A DNA stretch of 64,000 nucleotides from Sciscionella sediminilitoris (GCF_000737195.2 NZ_JALM01000009.1:1-64000), one strand, 5' to 3'. Numbered from the stretch's first letter, positions 42,172-51,093 are shown. Program-made: numbers and translations. Notes: generated from the letters alone by a model not told the origin.

Positions 42172-42897
42172 ATGCGCATCGTCGTGGTCAACGTGAACAC
42201 CAGCGAGGCGGTCACCGAGGCGATCGGCGCGCAGGCGCGGGCCGTCGCTTCCCCGGACACCGAGATCCTCGCGGTGACCCCGTTTTTCGGCCCCGAATCG
42301 GTGGAAGGGAACTTCGAGAGCTACGTGTCCGCGGTGGCGGTGCTGGACCGGGTGACCGCGATCGGGGAACCGTTCGACGCCGTGGTGCAGGCGGGTTTCG
42401 GGGAACACGGCAAGGAAGGGCTCGCCGAACTGCTCGAGGAACCGGTCGTCGACATCACCGAGGCCGCCGCGCAGCTGGCCTGCCTGCTCGGGCACCGTTA
42501 CTCGGTGATCACCTCACTGGACCGGGCGGTCCCGCAGATCGCCGACCGGCTCGCCCTGGCCGGGCTCGATGGGCGGTGCGCCTCGATCCGCGCCACCGGG
42601 CTGCCGGTGCTCGAGCTGGAGGCCGATCCGGAACGGGCACGGGAACGGATCACCGAGGAGGCCGCGGCCGCGATCGCCGAGGACCGGGCCGAGGTGATCT
42701 GCCTCGGCTGCGCGGGAATGTCCGGGCTCGCCGAACGGATCACCGCGGCCACCGGGGCGCCGACGGTGGACGGGGTCGCCGCGGCCGTCGGGCTCGCCGA
42801 GACGCTGGTGCGCTCCGGACTGCGCACCTCGAAGCTGGGCGGTTACGCACGGCCACGGCCGAAGCGGATCACCGGCTGGCCGATCACGCCGCGCTGA
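42172..42897 (+). CDS. Hydantoin/allantoin racemase-like (Asp/Glu racemase family) protein
   Basis: A 241-residue protein of the Asp/Glu/hydantoin racemase family. IVVVNVNTSE starts the fold. The second catalytic Cys is present as Cys180 in CLGCAGM. The first, in the family ACFGDPG motif, is replaced: the stretch reads AGFGEHG with Gly75. It may use a single Cys or another base. Coupling to allantoinase suggests racemising allantoin so that both enantiomers can be degraded. The ATG at 42172 has only a weak GGGGG upstream. Confidence 0.82.
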   Translation: MRIVVVNVNTSEAVTEAIGAQARAVASPDTEILAVTPFFGPESVEGNFESYVSAVAVLDRVTAIGEPFDAVVQAGFGEHGKEGLAELLEEPVVDITEAAAQLACLLGHRYSVITSLDRAVPQIADRLALAGLDGRCASIRATGLPVLELEADPERARERITEEAAAAIAEDRAEVICLGCAGMSGLAERITAATGAPTVDGVAAAVGLAETLVRSGLRTSKLGGYARPRPKRITGWPITPR

Positions 42898-42902
42898 GCC
42901 GG

Positions 42903-42930
42903 TTGCCTGTTCGCTCGTTTCCGATAGGCT
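42903..42930 (+). promoter_or_regulatory. Promoter of the WXG-like gene
   Basis: TTGCCT (42903-42908) and TAGGCT (42925-42930) are separated by 16 bp, directly after the racemase stop, giving the following gene its own promoter. Confidence 0.45.
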
Positions 42931-42978
42931 CGAAACTGAGCATTGGTCACCGTTTCACCGGCCGCCGAGGAGGGCACC

Positions 42979-44118
42979 GTGGCGAGGCATCATGGCAGTT
43001 CCGGAAGTCACGGGTCCGGTCACTCCGGGTCATCGGGTTCCGGTGACAAGGACTCCAAGCGGGACGACAAGGGCAACGACAAGCGGGGCAATTCACGCCG
43101 CAACGACCGGGGTTCCGGCAGTTCCTCCTCGGGGTCGAACGACCGCTACTCCGGTGGCCGCGGATTGAAGACCGATCTCTCCGCGGTGGATTCGATGGCC
43201 AAGAAAATGGGCAACCTCGGCTCGAAGCTCGACGATGTGGGCTCCAAGGTCGGTTCCGCGCATCCGGGCAACAGTGCCTTCGGCGTGGTGGGCCAGTCGC
43301 TCGGCGGGCGGCTGGGCACGGTGCTGAGCAGCGCACAGCAGCACATCGGCCAGGTGGCGAACGGGGCGCGCGGGGCCGATCAGAAGCTGCGCAAGGTCGG
43401 CTCGAGCATGCGGCACAACGAGGACACGAACGCGAAGCTGATGAAGGACATCGGCGACTCGCTGAAGGGCTCGCCGGGAAAGGGCTCGGGCCAGTCCTCC
43501 AGGAGCGTGCCGTCCGGCAGCGGCAGCGGATCGGGCAGCGGTGGCGGCGGCCGCAAACGCAAGGACCCGCCCGGCGGCAGCGGGTCCGGAAGCGGTGGCG
43601 GTTCGAACAAGAAGCCGAAGAACAACAATCCGCCGACCTGGAACAACCCGACTCAGGACGGGCTGTACCCGCATTCGCAGAATGTGCCCTACGCCGGGAT
43701 TCACAAGGACTCGAAGCAGCACTCCAAGCAGTTCCACCAGGAATCCGAGCACGTGGTCCCCTCGAACGTGACCGGGCGGCCACCGGATGGCCAGCCCGCG
43801 ATCTCCATTCCCTACGATGCCCACCGCGGGCGTCCGGGTGAACGCCTCGGCGGGGTCAGCTCCACCGGAAGCGGCGACACCGCACGCCAATGGCGGGACC
43901 AGATGCGCGGGCCGTGGAACGATCCGGCGCGGCGGCACGAGGCAGTCCGCATGGGCGTGATCGACAACCTGAACGCGAACATCGAGTCGGCGCCCGGCCT
44001 GCACACCGTTATCGAGGAACACTTCCGGCAGGGCAACCTCACCCGGCAGCAGGCCAACGAACTGCAGAACGAGGTCGCGGACACCTACTACCGGCGCACC
44101 GGAAGGCGCAACCGCTGA
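42979..44118 (+). CDS. Candidate WXG-type secreted toxin with C-terminal nuclease-like domain
   Basis: A 379-residue modular protein. Residues 2-60 are Ser/Gly/Lys/Asp-rich. A helical region (63 to about 165, LKTDLSAVDSMAKKMGNLGSKL) resembles WXG100/ESX-type secretion modules. A long Ser-Gly linker with basic patches (about 170-220) leads to a compact C-terminal domain with FHQESEHVVPSNVTG, IPYDAHRG and a helical end. The EHVVP and DAHRG motifs recall His-based nuclease toxins, but the family is not recognised. No immunity gene is apparent; the next gene is convergent. GTG 42979 is chosen because AGGAGGG lies 4-5 nt before it. Confidence 0.65.
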   Translation: MARHHGSSGSHGSGHSGSSGSGDKDSKRDDKGNDKRGNSRRNDRGSGSSSSGSNDRYSGGRGLKTDLSAVDSMAKKMGNLGSKLDDVGSKVGSAHPGNSAFGVVGQSLGGRLGTVLSSAQQHIGQVANGARGADQKLRKVGSSMRHNEDTNAKLMKDIGDSLKGSPGKGSGQSSRSVPSGSGSGSGSGGGGRKRKDPPGGSGSGSGGGSNKKPKNNNPPTWNNPTQDGLYPHSQNVPYAGIHKDSKQHSKQFHQESEHVVPSNVTGRPPDGQPAISIPYDAHRGRPGERLGGVSSTGSGDTARQWRDQMRGPWNDPARRHEAVRMGVIDNLNANIESAPGLHTVIEEHFRQGNLTRQQANELQNEVADTYYRRTGRRNR

Positions 44119-44124
44119 GTCCGC

Positions 44125-44904
44125 TCAGACCCCCTCGGCGAGCACCAGGTCCAGGTGGGTGTCGATGAGCCATTCGGTGACCTGGTCGTTGTGCTCGATG
44201 GCCAGGCCCTGCGCCAGCTGTTCATCGGTGTCGGCGACCGCGTCCACGAGCCTGTTGTGCGCCTTGACCACATCCGGCACGTAACGCTCGGCCTCGGGAC
44301 GGGTCCACAGCAGCGGTGCGCGTTCCCCGGCGATCTGCACGGTGGCCGTGGTCAGCCGCCGGGACTGGGCCGCGACCGCGAGTTCGATGTGGAACCGGCT
44401 GTCCGCGCGGCGGCGCTGCTGCGGACCGTCCGCGGCTTCCAGCTGTCCCACGAGATTGCGCAGCCGGGTGATGTCCGGCTGATCGGCACGCGCGGCGGCG
44501 AGCCGGGCCGCGGCCGCACCGGCACTGCCCGCGAGGTCGCCGAGATCGCGCAGCGCCTCGGTGCTGCGTTCGCGCAGCCGCCGCTCGGCCTCCGCGGCGG
44601 AGACGACATTGGTGTCCCGCACGACGCTGCCCCCGCCGCGTCCCCGCCTGGTCTCGACGAGCCCGCGATCGCGCAGCATGGCCAGCGCCTGGCGGACATT
44701 GAGCATGGTGACCCCGAGCTGGGCGGCCAGGCTCGGTTCCGGGGGCAGGCGTTCCCCGTCCCCGATGAGCCCGACCGCGATGGCGGTCTCGAGCTGGGTG
44801 GCGACCTGCTCCGCGCGGTTCCCGCCGTCGAACTCGCTGGTGCGCAACTGCGCCACGAGCGTGAACGGCTTCCCCACCTGCTCGGCGTTGCTGCTGGCTG
44901 CCAT
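44125..44904 (-). CDS. GntR (FCD) family regulator
   Basis: A 259-residue regulator with a winged helix-turn-helix (GERLPPEPSLAAQLGVTMLNVRQALAMLRDRGLVETRRGRGGGSVV) and an all-helical FCD domain (RADSRFHIELAVAAQSRR, late His residues in VVKAHNRLVDAV). It is the last gene in line with the Cache/APC/oxidase/dehydrogenase operon read leftward, but TACCCT lies 6 nt before its ATG with no ribosome-binding site, so it probably also has its own leaderless promoter. Confidence 0.86.
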   Translation of the reverse strand: MAASSNAEQVGKPFTLVAQLRTSEFDGGNRAEQVATQLETAIAVGLIGDGERLPPEPSLAAQLGVTMLNVRQALAMLRDRGLVETRRGRGGGSVVRDTNVVSAAEAERRLRERSTEALRDLGDLAGSAGAAAARLAAARADQPDITRLRNLVGQLEAADGPQQRRRADSRFHIELAVAAQSRRLTTATVQIAGERAPLLWTRPEAERYVPDVVKAHNRLVDAVADTDEQLAQGLAIEHNDQVTEWLIDTHLDLVLAEGV

Positions 44905-44916
44905 GTGCTCAGGGTA
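44902..44916 (-). promoter_or_regulatory. Leaderless promoter of the GntR gene
   Basis: On the minus strand TACCCT (44916-44911) is followed by 6 nt and ATG at 44904. Confidence 0.45.
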
Positions 44917-44936
44917 AGTCAGTCCGCGCCGTCCGC

Positions 44937-45659
44937 TCATCCGACGGTGATCAGCCGCCATGGCAGGCGATCCGGTTCGATCGAGCGCACCGGGACCGCG
45001 CCGGTGTCCCGGGAACCGGAACGGAACCGGGATCCCGTCACGTGCCGGGCGCTGTTGGACGCGATCACCCGGTCGTTCCCGGCGAGCAGCACCACCTTGT
45101 GCTCCCGGGTGCCGATGCTGTGCAACAGCAGCACTTCCAGGGCGGGCATGGACAGGTCCGCACCGATCACGCAGTCCCCGCCGGAGGCGAGGGTGAGTGG
45201 GATGGCGAGCGTGACGGTGTACATATCGGTGCCCCCGGCGTCCAGGTAGGGACCGGTCGCCGCCGGTGCGCCGCGGCCGATCGGGGCGCGGAACCATTCG
45301 CGTGCCTGGTAATCGTAGAAACCGACCACCTCGGGATTGAGCTCGTGCCGGATGAACTGGCTCTGCCCGCCGGGTGCGCGCTGCCACCAGTCCAGCCACC
45401 GCGGCGCGTCGGTGAGCACATCCGGTTCGACGGCGACCCCGATGCCCCAGATCAGCGGTTCCTCGCGGGCGAGCAGTCCCTGGATCGTCGGGCGAACCGT
45501 GGAAAGGCCCTCGCGGTCCAGCGGACGGCGCCGTTCGGCCGCCCGTTCCCCGACATCGGCCACGTGCCTGCGCAGCCGGTGCAGTGCGGTGAACACCCCG
45601 TCGATCCGGGTGGCGATGGTGTCCGCGGTATCGGTGAGCAGTCGGTCGAGTGTTTTCAT
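44937..45659 (-). CDS. Orphan Cache domain protein
   Basis: A 240-residue protein consisting of little more than a Cache-type sensor domain. WGIGVAVEPDVL, PEVVGFYDYQAREWFRAPIGRG and YTVTLAIPLTL-GGDCVIGADLSMPALE match the ligand-binding fold of dCache sensors. It has neither a membrane anchor nor a signal peptide, kinase, cyclase or methyl-accepting domain. It is coupled to the APC permease (ATGA overlap), so it may bind the transported ligand in the cytoplasm or regulate the transporter. Length and context differ from normal Cache receptors. Confidence 0.78.
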   Translation of the reverse strand: MKTLDRLLTDTADTIATRIDGVFTALHRLRRHVADVGERAAERRRPLDREGLSTVRPTIQGLLAREEPLIWGIGVAVEPDVLTDAPRWLDWWQRAPGGQSQFIRHELNPEVVGFYDYQAREWFRAPIGRGAPAATGPYLDAGGTDMYTVTLAIPLTLASGGDCVIGADLSMPALEVLLLHSIGTREHKVVLLAGNDRVIASNSARHVTGSRFRSGSRDTGAVPVRSIEPDRLPWRLITVG

Positions 45660-47230
45660 GACGGGGACTCCACAATGGACTCGGCGGGCCTTGGTGCCGA
45701 CGGGTCCGCCGCGTGCCCGGGCAGCACCCCGGCGCGGTGCCGCAACCGGAAGTGGAACAGCAGCCAGCCGCCCACCACCAGTACGCCGAGCACCAGCACC
45801 CCGGCCCAGCGCAGGTACCAGTGATGCGGCGGTTCCGGGTTGTACACCTCGGCCCGTGGCCACACCATGTTCAGCGCCATCGCCGCGCCCCAGACCACGG
45901 CGAGCACGTTCACCACCAGCCCGGCGACCCGCCCGATGGAGTACTCCCCGGGGCGCCGGTCGGCCAGCGGCCAGCGCCCGCGCAGCCTGCTGACCAGCAT
46001 CGGCACCGTGACCAGGAGATAGGCGGAGTAGATGAGCACGATCGCGAGGGTGGACAGCACCACGGAGATCTGCGGCTGGGTCATCATCACCGCCAGGATG
46101 GCCAGGGCGATCACCCCGGTGGTCACCGCGGCATTGGTCGGCGTCTTGCGCACCGGGTGCACCTGCGCGAGCCAGCGGGCGAACGGCAGATTGTTGTCCC
46201 TGGCCATGGCGAACACCATGCGGACCGCCGCGGCCTGGATGGCGAGGGCGCACACCAGGATCGCGATCGCCACGCACACCAGGAACACCTTGCCGAGTCC
46301 GCCGCCGAGCACGGACAACACGATGTACTGCAGTCCGCCCTCGCTGGAGGCGAGCTTGGGATCGGCGAGGCTGCGCGCGGCGAGCAGGCCGAAGAACAGC
46401 AGCGCGCCACCGAGCAGGAAGGAGGCGGTGACCGCGCGGATGATGGCGCGCGGGGCGGTGCGCTTCGGGTCCTTGGTTTCCTCACCGAGCGAGGACGCGG
46501 TGTCGAAACCGAACATGACGAAGCCGGAAGCCAGCGCTGCCACCAGGAACGCGCCGAAGTAGCCGAGCGGTTGCCCCTGTCCGTGCTGCTGGGTGTCGAC
46601 CAGCACCGAGGGGCCGCGCACCGCGTTGATCGCCAGCACCACCACGAGCCCGACCGCGGCGAGCAGTTCCACGAAGACACCGATGCTGTTGATGATCGTG
46701 GTCAGCCGCACCCCGAATGCGTTGACCAGGGTGGTGAACGCGACCAGCGCCCCGGCCAGGATCACCCCGTTCAGCGAGGCGTCGTGCGCTCCGGTGCCGT
46801 CCCCGATGAACTGGAAAACGGACCAGATCTGGGGAAGCGTGACCTGGATGGTCACCGCGACCGCTCCGACGGTGACGATGGAGGACACGATCAGCAGCCA
46901 GCCCGCCAGCCAGGAGGTGTGCGGACCGGTGAGCTTCTTCGCCCAGTTGTACAGCGAACCGGCGACCGGATAGCGGCTGGCCAGTTCGGCGAAACACAGC
47001 GCAACCATCAGCTGCCCGACGAAAACCATGGGCCAGGACCAGAAATACGCCGGACCGCCCGCGCCGTACCCGACATAGAACAGCCCGAAGACCCCGGTCA
47101 GGATCGAAATATAGCTGACACCGGCGGCGAAGCTGGCGAATCTGCCGATGCTGCGATCGAGTTTCTGGTCGTAGCCGAACTCGCGGACCCCGTGATCCGC
47201 ATCGGTTCCGGTATTCGCTCGCGCGGACAT
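45656..47230 (-). CDS. APC family amino acid/amine permease
   Basis: A 524-residue membrane protein with about 12-14 helices. FASFAAGVSYISILTGVFGLF near the start, FAELASRYPVAGSLYNWAKKL and FMFGFDTASSLGEETKDPKRTAPRAI are characteristic of APC superfamily amino-acid/GABA/amine permeases. It is encoded between a lactone-oxidase-like gene (13 bp upstream) and an orphan Cache gene (overlap). The aminoaldehyde-dehydrogenase-like gene of the operon suggests an amine or amino acid substrate. Confidence 0.88.
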   Translation of the reverse strand: MSARANTGTDADHGVREFGYDQKLDRSIGRFASFAAGVSYISILTGVFGLFYVGYGAGGPAYFWSWPMVFVGQLMVALCFAELASRYPVAGSLYNWAKKLTGPHTSWLAGWLLIVSSIVTVGAVAVTIQVTLPQIWSVFQFIGDGTGAHDASLNGVILAGALVAFTTLVNAFGVRLTTIINSIGVFVELLAAVGLVVVLAINAVRGPSVLVDTQQHGQGQPLGYFGAFLVAALASGFVMFGFDTASSLGEETKDPKRTAPRAIIRAVTASFLLGGALLFFGLLAARSLADPKLASSEGGLQYIVLSVLGGGLGKVFLVCVAIAILVCALAIQAAAVRMVFAMARDNNLPFARWLAQVHPVRKTPTNAAVTTGVIALAILAVMMTQPQISVVLSTLAIVLIYSAYLLVTVPMLVSRLRGRWPLADRRPGEYSIGRVAGLVVNVLAVVWGAAMALNMVWPRAEVYNPEPPHHWYLRWAGVLVLGVLVVGGWLLFHFRLRHRAGVLPGHAADPSAPRPAESIVESPS

Positions 47231-47243
47231 GACTCTCCCTCCC

Positions 47244-48500
47244 TCAGCCGAACAGCCTGCGGGTGGTGGCATTCAGGAACACCCCGTCCGGGTCGAGTTC
47301 CCGGCGCACCGCACGGAAACTCTCGAATTCCGGGTACAGCCGCGCGACCCGGTCCCGGTCCAGGAAATGGATCTTGCCCCAGTGACAGCGCGCGCCGAAC
47401 TCGCCGAGAAGTTCGTCCACGGCGCGCAGATAGGGCCAGTAGTCGGTTTCCGGCGCGCCGGAAACGGAAAGCACGGTGGTGTCCCGGCCGTGGAACGGCG
47501 AGAGATACGCCTGGTCTCCTTTGACCCAGCGGGTCTCCAGCGGATAGCGCTCATTCGGGAACCGGGTGCGCATCAGGTCCTGCATGGCCTCGATGGCTTC
47601 CAGCCCGCGTTCGGCGGGGACGTAGTACTCCAGTTCGTGGAACGGGATCATGAACCCGCCCGCGTAGATCCGGTACGCGCGGTCGGCCCGCCTGCCTTCC
47701 TCGGTGACCAGGTCCCCGGGTTCGGCCAGTTCGGCCTCGACGTATTTCTTGGTGTAGGCGCGGCCGGTCATGTCCAGCCCGTCCGGGGTCGGCAATTCGT
47801 ACAGTGCCGCGGAATCCGGCTGCGGGCACCACAGGAAGGAGAAGTGCCGATTGGCCGCGAGCTCGGCACCGATCTGCTCGCGCAGCTGATCCCAGTGCGG
47901 ATAGCTGATCTCCTCGCGCAGGTGATAGCGCGGGGAAACGGCGAGCTCGACCTCGGTCATGATGCCGAGCGTGCCCACCGCGACCTGGGCCGCGCGCAGC
48001 CGGTGCAGATCCTCCTCGCCGATCTCCACGATCTCGCCGTGCCCGGTGACCAGGCGCACCCAGCGCAGCCGCTCGGAGAAGCTGGTGTACTCGATCCCCG
48101 AGCCGTGGGTGGCGGTCGCGATCGCCCCGCTGATCGACTGCTTGTCGATGTCCCCCTGGTTGGACAGGGAAAGACCGTTGTCCCACAAGGGATCGCCGAT
48201 CTCCGAGATCGGGGTCCCGCCGCGCATCCGCACCCTGCGGCGCGCGGAATCGGTCCCGGTGATCCCGGTGAGCGCATCGGTCTCGATCAGGACCCCGTCG
48301 GTGGCCACGATCGGGGTGAACGAATGCCCCGCGCCCATCGCGCGCACCGGAAGCCCCTCGCGGATCGCGAAGCGCACGGCGTCGAGCACCTCCTGCTCGG
48401 TGCGCGGGCGGACGGTGAAGGCCGGGGTGCAGGACTGGTTGCCGCCCCAGTTGGTCCAGCGCTGTTCGGTGCGGAACGGGACGGGCGGAGTGGAAGGCAT
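47244..48500 (-). CDS. D-arabinono-1,4-lactone oxidase-like flavoprotein
   Basis: A 418-residue VAO-type oxidase. MGAGHSFTP (55-63) holds the His that usually binds FAD covalently. SGAIATATHGSG is the second FAD segment. HWGKIHFL near the C-terminus and DPDGVFLN are signatures of the ALO domain seen in sugar-lactone and alditol oxidases. Substrate unknown. It sits 25 bp after an aldehyde dehydrogenase gene in a five-gene operon, so its product could be an aldehyde handled by that enzyme. GGAGAG lies before the ATG. Confidence 0.87.
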   Translation of the reverse strand: MPSTPPVPFRTEQRWTNWGGNQSCTPAFTVRPRTEQEVLDAVRFAIREGLPVRAMGAGHSFTPIVATDGVLIETDALTGITGTDSARRRVRMRGGTPISEIGDPLWDNGLSLSNQGDIDKQSISGAIATATHGSGIEYTSFSERLRWVRLVTGHGEIVEIGEEDLHRLRAAQVAVGTLGIMTEVELAVSPRYHLREEISYPHWDQLREQIGAELAANRHFSFLWCPQPDSAALYELPTPDGLDMTGRAYTKKYVEAELAEPGDLVTEEGRRADRAYRIYAGGFMIPFHELEYYVPAERGLEAIEAMQDLMRTRFPNERYPLETRWVKGDQAYLSPFHGRDTTVLSVSGAPETDYWPYLRAVDELLGEFGARCHWGKIHFLDRDRVARLYPEFESFRAVRRELDPDGVFLNATTRRLFG

Positions 48501-48525
48501 GATCCGGGCTCTCCTCGGTGCGAGT

Positions 48526-50022
48526 TCAGCGGCCGTTGTTGGTCATGACGTGTTTGGTCCGGGAGTAGTCCTCGAGCGCGTAGATGGACAGATCCCGCCC
48601 GTAGCCGGATCCCTTGAACCCGCCCCAGGGCACCTCATTGGCCAGCACCAGATGCGAATTCACCCAGACGGTCCCGAAATCCAGCGCCGCGGCCACCTGC
48701 TGGGCCCGGCGGCCGCTCTCGGTCCACACCGAGGAGGCGAGCCCGTAGGGCACCGCGTTGGCCCGCCGCACCGCTTCCTCCTCGGTGCGGAAGGTCTCCA
48801 CGCTGACCACCGGGCCGAAGATCTCCTCCTGCGCGCACTCGGCGCCCTCGGGCACATCCACCAGGACCGTCGGCGCCACGAAGTAGCCGGGACCGTCCAG
48901 TGGCCCGCCACCGACCGCGGCGCGGATGCCGTTTTCCTCGGCGCGGCGCAGGAATCCGCACACCCGCTCGTAATGCGCCTTCGACACCACCGGGCCTAGT
49001 TCCACTTCCGCGGCGGCGGGTTCGCCGACCACGATGGCGCGCACCGCGTCCACCAGTTTCGCGGTGAACTCCTCGGCGACCGATTCGTGCACCAGCACCC
49101 GGCAGGCCGCGCCGCATTCCTGCCCGGAGTTCCAGAATCCGGCGGTGCGCAGCGCGGTGGCGGTCGCGTCCAGGTCGGCATCGTCGAACACGAGCACCGG
49201 CGCTTTTCCGCCGAGTTCCAGGTGCACCCGCTTGAGCGAGTCCGCGGCCGCGCGTGCGACCGACTGCCCGCTGCGCACCGACCCGGTCAGGGCGATCATG
49301 TCCACATCCGGGTGCGCGGCCAGTGCCCCGCCGACCTCCGGACCGAGCCCGGTGACCACGTTCAGCGCACCCGGTGGAAGCAGATCCGCGGTCAGCTCGG
49401 CGAATTTCAGCGTGCTCAGCGGGGTCTGCTCGGACGGTTTGAGCACCAGGGTGTTGCCCGCGGCCAGGATCGGCGCGATCTTCCAGGCCGCCATCAGGAA
49501 GGGATAGTTCCAGGGGGTCACCACCCCGACCACGCCGAGCGGTTCGCGCAGCAGCACCGAAAGGTGCTGTTCCACGTATTCCGCGGCGGCCTGCGCGGTG
49601 CTCGCGCGGACCGCGCCCGCCATGAACCGGAAGGTGTCCGCGCCACTGAGCACATCGTCCTCGGCGACCTCCGGGGGTTTTCCGGTGTTCGCCGATTCCA
49701 GCCGGGCCATGGTCTGCGCGTGCTGCTCGACCCGTTCGGCGATCCGGTACAGCACGCTCGCCCGGTCCTTGGGGGACAACCGTGCCCAGTCCGGCTGCGC
49801 CCGGCGCGCCGCCGTGACGGCACGATCCACCTCGGCGGCAGTGCCCTCCGGAACCGCGGCGATCCGCGCCTCGGTGCACGGGTCGACGATTTCGAGTTCG
49901 CCTCCGGACGCACCGGGTACGAATTCGCCACCGAGAAAATGCCGCTGTGGTGGTAACTCCGTGGGATCGAGGGTCAGTGGACCCCTGCGGATCGTCTGCG
50001 CGGGATCGACAGCTGTGGACAT
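48526..50022 (-). CDS. Aldehyde dehydrogenase (aminoaldehyde/betaine aldehyde type)
   Basis: A 498-residue NAD(P)-dependent aldehyde dehydrogenase. VTPWNYPF and KPSEQTPLS bind cofactor, LELGGKAP carries the general-base Glu, and NSGQECGAACRVLV carries the catalytic Cys. EEIFGPVVSV and PWGGFKGSGYGRDL are conserved. Overall it looks like gamma-aminobutyraldehyde or betaine-aldehyde dehydrogenases. GAGGAGG before ATG 50022 is strong. First gene of the operon that continues with the lactone-oxidase-like enzyme, APC permease, Cache protein and GntR. Confidence 0.88.
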   Translation of the reverse strand: MSTAVDPAQTIRRGPLTLDPTELPPQRHFLGGEFVPGASGGELEIVDPCTEARIAAVPEGTAAEVDRAVTAARRAQPDWARLSPKDRASVLYRIAERVEQHAQTMARLESANTGKPPEVAEDDVLSGADTFRFMAGAVRASTAQAAAEYVEQHLSVLLREPLGVVGVVTPWNYPFLMAAWKIAPILAAGNTLVLKPSEQTPLSTLKFAELTADLLPPGALNVVTGLGPEVGGALAAHPDVDMIALTGSVRSGQSVARAAADSLKRVHLELGGKAPVLVFDDADLDATATALRTAGFWNSGQECGAACRVLVHESVAEEFTAKLVDAVRAIVVGEPAAAEVELGPVVSKAHYERVCGFLRRAEENGIRAAVGGGPLDGPGYFVAPTVLVDVPEGAECAQEEIFGPVVSVETFRTEEEAVRRANAVPYGLASSVWTESGRRAQQVAAALDFGTVWVNSHLVLANEVPWGGFKGSGYGRDLSIYALEDYSRTKHVMTNNGR

Positions 50023-50257
50023 CCGTTCGCCTCCTCACCGTGCGCGGCCATCGGCGGCCGCGTCCTGCCTGGTCAGCGCGGCGCGGCCGGATCGACAGCG
50101 CCGCGCGGAAACCTCGCCGGATAAAGCTCGGAATTAAAGTTTCGGATTCGCATGTTTCATGCTCGCCACGTGTCCTGTCAAGACACGAATGCGGAATGCG
50201 CACCCTGCGCAGGGGTATCGGGCACCCACGGTGAGCGGGCGGAGGATGCCGGGCTCG

Positions 50258-51031
50258 CTAGGAGGCGCCGGCGGTGGTGTCGTCCAGCTGGGTGCCGAGT
50301 GCGCGCGCGGTCTCCCGCACGATCGGCACGATCTTCGTGATCACCTCGGGGGTGAGCCTGCCTTCGGGGCCGGACACCGAAACCGCGGCCGGGGCGGGTC
50401 CACCGGGAACGGCGACGGCCACGCAGCGCACCCCGAGCTCCTGCTCCGCCTCGTCCAGCGCGTAGCCCTGCTCGGCGATGGCGGCCAGCTGGGCGAGCAG
50501 CGCATCCGGATCGGTGTAGGTGTGTTCGGTGTAGGCGGGCATCCCGGTCCGGCCCAGCAGCGCGCGCACCTCCTGCGGGTCGAGGCAGGCGAGCATCGCC
50601 TTGCCGACCCCGGTGCCGTGCGGCAGCACCCGCCTGCCGACCTCGGTGAACATCCGCATGGAGTGTTTGGAGGGCGCCTGGGCCACGTACACGACCTCAT
50701 CGCGCTCCAGCACCGCGAGATTCGCGGTCTCGCCGACCGCGTCGACCAGTTCGGCCAGCAGCGGCCGGGCCCAGGTGCCGAACTGCATGCTGGCCTGCTC
50801 GCCGAGCCGGATCAGCCGGGCGCCGAGCGCGTACCGGCGATTGTCGTTCTGCCGCACGTATCCGGCCGCGACCAGGGTGCGGATCAGCCGGTGGATGGTC
50901 GGCATCGGGAGTTCGGTCGTCGCGGCGAGTTCGGAGAGGCTCGCTTCCCCTCCGTTGTCCGCAAGCCCTTCCAGGAGCTCGAAAGCGCGCTGCAGGGACT
51001 GCACGCCGCTACCGGCACCGTCCACGGGCAT
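50258..51031 (-). CDS. IclR family regulator (probable ureide repressor)
   Basis: A 257-residue regulator. The N-terminal winged helix has VQSLQRAFELLEGLADNGGEASLSELAATTELPMPTIHRLIRTLVAAGYV. The C-terminal effector domain has PHGTGVGKAMLACL and a final GGPAPAAVSVSGPEGRL, as in allantoin-type AllR repressors that sense glyoxylate or allantoate. It is encoded amid allantoin genes, directly downstream of an NCS1 permease on the same strand. Repeated ATTCCACGA-type sequences between them could be its own operator. Confidence 0.88.
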   Translation of the reverse strand: MPVDGAGSGVQSLQRAFELLEGLADNGGEASLSELAATTELPMPTIHRLIRTLVAAGYVRQNDNRRYALGARLIRLGEQASMQFGTWARPLLAELVDAVGETANLAVLERDEVVYVAQAPSKHSMRMFTEVGRRVLPHGTGVGKAMLACLDPQEVRALLGRTGMPAYTEHTYTDPDALLAQLAAIAEQGYALDEAEQELGVRCVAVAVPGGPAPAAVSVSGPEGRLTPEVITKIVPIVRETARALGTQLDDTTAGAS

Positions 51032-51061
51032 GATCGTCCTCTCCGTCCTGCCACCGACCGT

Positions 51062-51093
51062 ATTCCACGATACAGAAACGATACTCCACGAAT
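51062..51093. promoter_or_regulatory. Candidate IclR autoregulatory site
   Basis: ATTCCACGATA (51062-51072) and ACTCCACGAAT (51083-51093) are near-identical direct repeats 21 bp apart, starting 31 bp before the iclR ATG. ATTCCAC also occurs before allB. Confidence 0.5.

Noticed and set aside
43490-43610. Repetitive Ser/Gly codons in the WXG-like gene
   Set aside because: Considered as a DNA repeat array or CRISPR-like structure, but the units are irregular and are explained by a flexible Ser-Gly protein linker.
45713-47524. 603-codon plus-strand frame
   Set aside because: Antisense to the APC permease, with His/Asp/Arg-rich filler composition.
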